Below, piece by piece: positions 12,818-12,949 of a stretch of DNA of 12,949 nt. Position 1 is the first letter of the stretch; the number at the start of each line of letters is the position of its first letter. The stretch comes from Luteococcus sp052116585. GTDB lineage: Bacteria > Actinomycetota > Actinomycetes > Propionibacteriales > Propionibacteriaceae. Both the position numbers and the translations under genes were made by a program. The stretch covers positions 1-12,949 of the forward strand of contig NZ_JBQKKT010000040.1 of NCBI RefSeq assembly GCF_052116585.1, in the 5' to 3' direction. The notes below the pieces were generated by a model, which ran no database searches, was not told the origin of the DNA, and saw only the letters and a program-made list of their open reading frames with translations.

Positions 12818-12949
12818 CCCCGGGTTGTGGACACGTGGAATCCAGCATGGGCTGGAGGAAGCGAGATGATCATCATCATGGCCAGGAAGAACTACTCGGC
12901 AGAGTTTCGTCAGCAGGCCGTTGACTTGTACGAGACCTCTCCGGATGCG
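12808..12949 (+). mobile_element. Left end of an IS3-family insertion sequence (runs off the window)
   Basis: The element begins near TGGACCCTGACCCCGGGTTG at 12808. This is an IS3-type TG start, followed by a GTGGACAC segment and, 58 bases in, the orfA start. The boundary coincides with loss of the extensin-like gene's 5' part. Its end differs from the IS6110-like end at 84-111, so the two elements belong to different groups. Confidence 0.65.
12866..12949 (+). CDS. IS3-family transposase OrfA, N-terminus (partial)
   Basis: Twenty-eight codons are visible: MIIIMARKNYSAEFRQQAVD then LYETSPDA. MARKNYSxEFRxQAVDLYE is the start of the helix-turn-helix OrfA (HTH_Tnp_1 type) of actinobacterial IS3-family elements. 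OrfA binds the element ends and, after programmed -1 frameshifting, is fused to the DDE protein OrfB, which lies beyond the window. GGAGGA at 12854-12859 places translation at ATG 12866, and ATG 12878 (MARKNY) is the usual annotated start in relatives. Confidence 0.8.
   Translation, partial: MIIIMARKNYSAEFRQQAVDLYETSPDA

Noticed and set aside
1..12949. CRISPR array, tRNA or rRNA genes
   Set aside because: No regularly spaced direct repeats, no tRNA-like acceptor or T-arm sequences and no rRNA signature sequences were seen on either strand.

Overview
This is a GC-rich actinobacterial chromosome segment. Codon bias, TAnnnT-type -10 boxes, a two-Trp trp leader peptide and IS6110-like and IS110 elements all fit, and a Propionibacteriaceae-like genome is my guess, not something shown by a marker gene. 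The window is an intact metabolic core with decayed, IS-invaded flanks.

Left flank (1-3500), all decaying. The right end of an IS3-family element with an IS6110-like terminal repeat (1-111) cuts off the 3' end of an IS110-family transposase gene (112-1166, minus). That IS110 element in turn has replaced everything beyond the first ~32 codons of a family-2 glycosyltransferase gene. Upstream on the same minus-strand operon are two more glycosyltransferase genes. Each carries a one-base frameshift, and they appear fused to each other through a deletion. So a three-gene glycosyltransferase operon has been inactivated by two frameshifts, one deletion and nested insertions.

Core (3599-12242). A 534-aa acyl-CoA synthetase of the 4-coumarate-CoA-ligase type is followed by a short-form NAD(P)-dependent aldehyde dehydrogenase of the succinate-semialdehyde type, closed by a strong terminator. 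Next come a secreted protein of no family I recognise and, 190 bases on, a degenerate paralog of it. The paralog has a conserved Cys codon turned into TGA and a ~240-codon in-frame internal deletion, and the two genes share a ~40-base 5' element. On the minus strand lies a stand-alone tryptophan synthase beta gene, preceded by a classical ribosome-mediated Trp attenuator (leader peptide with tandem Trp codons, competing hairpins, terminator). An 84-aa hypothetical gene diverges from it. A second 534-aa acyl-CoA synthetase, clearly paralogous to the first and in the same orientation, ends the core.

Right flank (12243-12949). An extensin-like/zinc-peptidase-fold gene (minus) has lost its 5' part at the left end of another IS3-family element, whose orfA begins at 12866 and runs out of the window.

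The synthetases and dehydrogenase suggest oxidation of an aldehyde and activation of carboxylic acids to CoA thioesters, but their substrates cannot be read from the sequence. The observations most worth following are the trp attenuator controlling a lone trpB, the unrecognised secreted protein family, the probable IS110 bridge-RNA region, and the layered inactivation of the glycosyltransferase operon.
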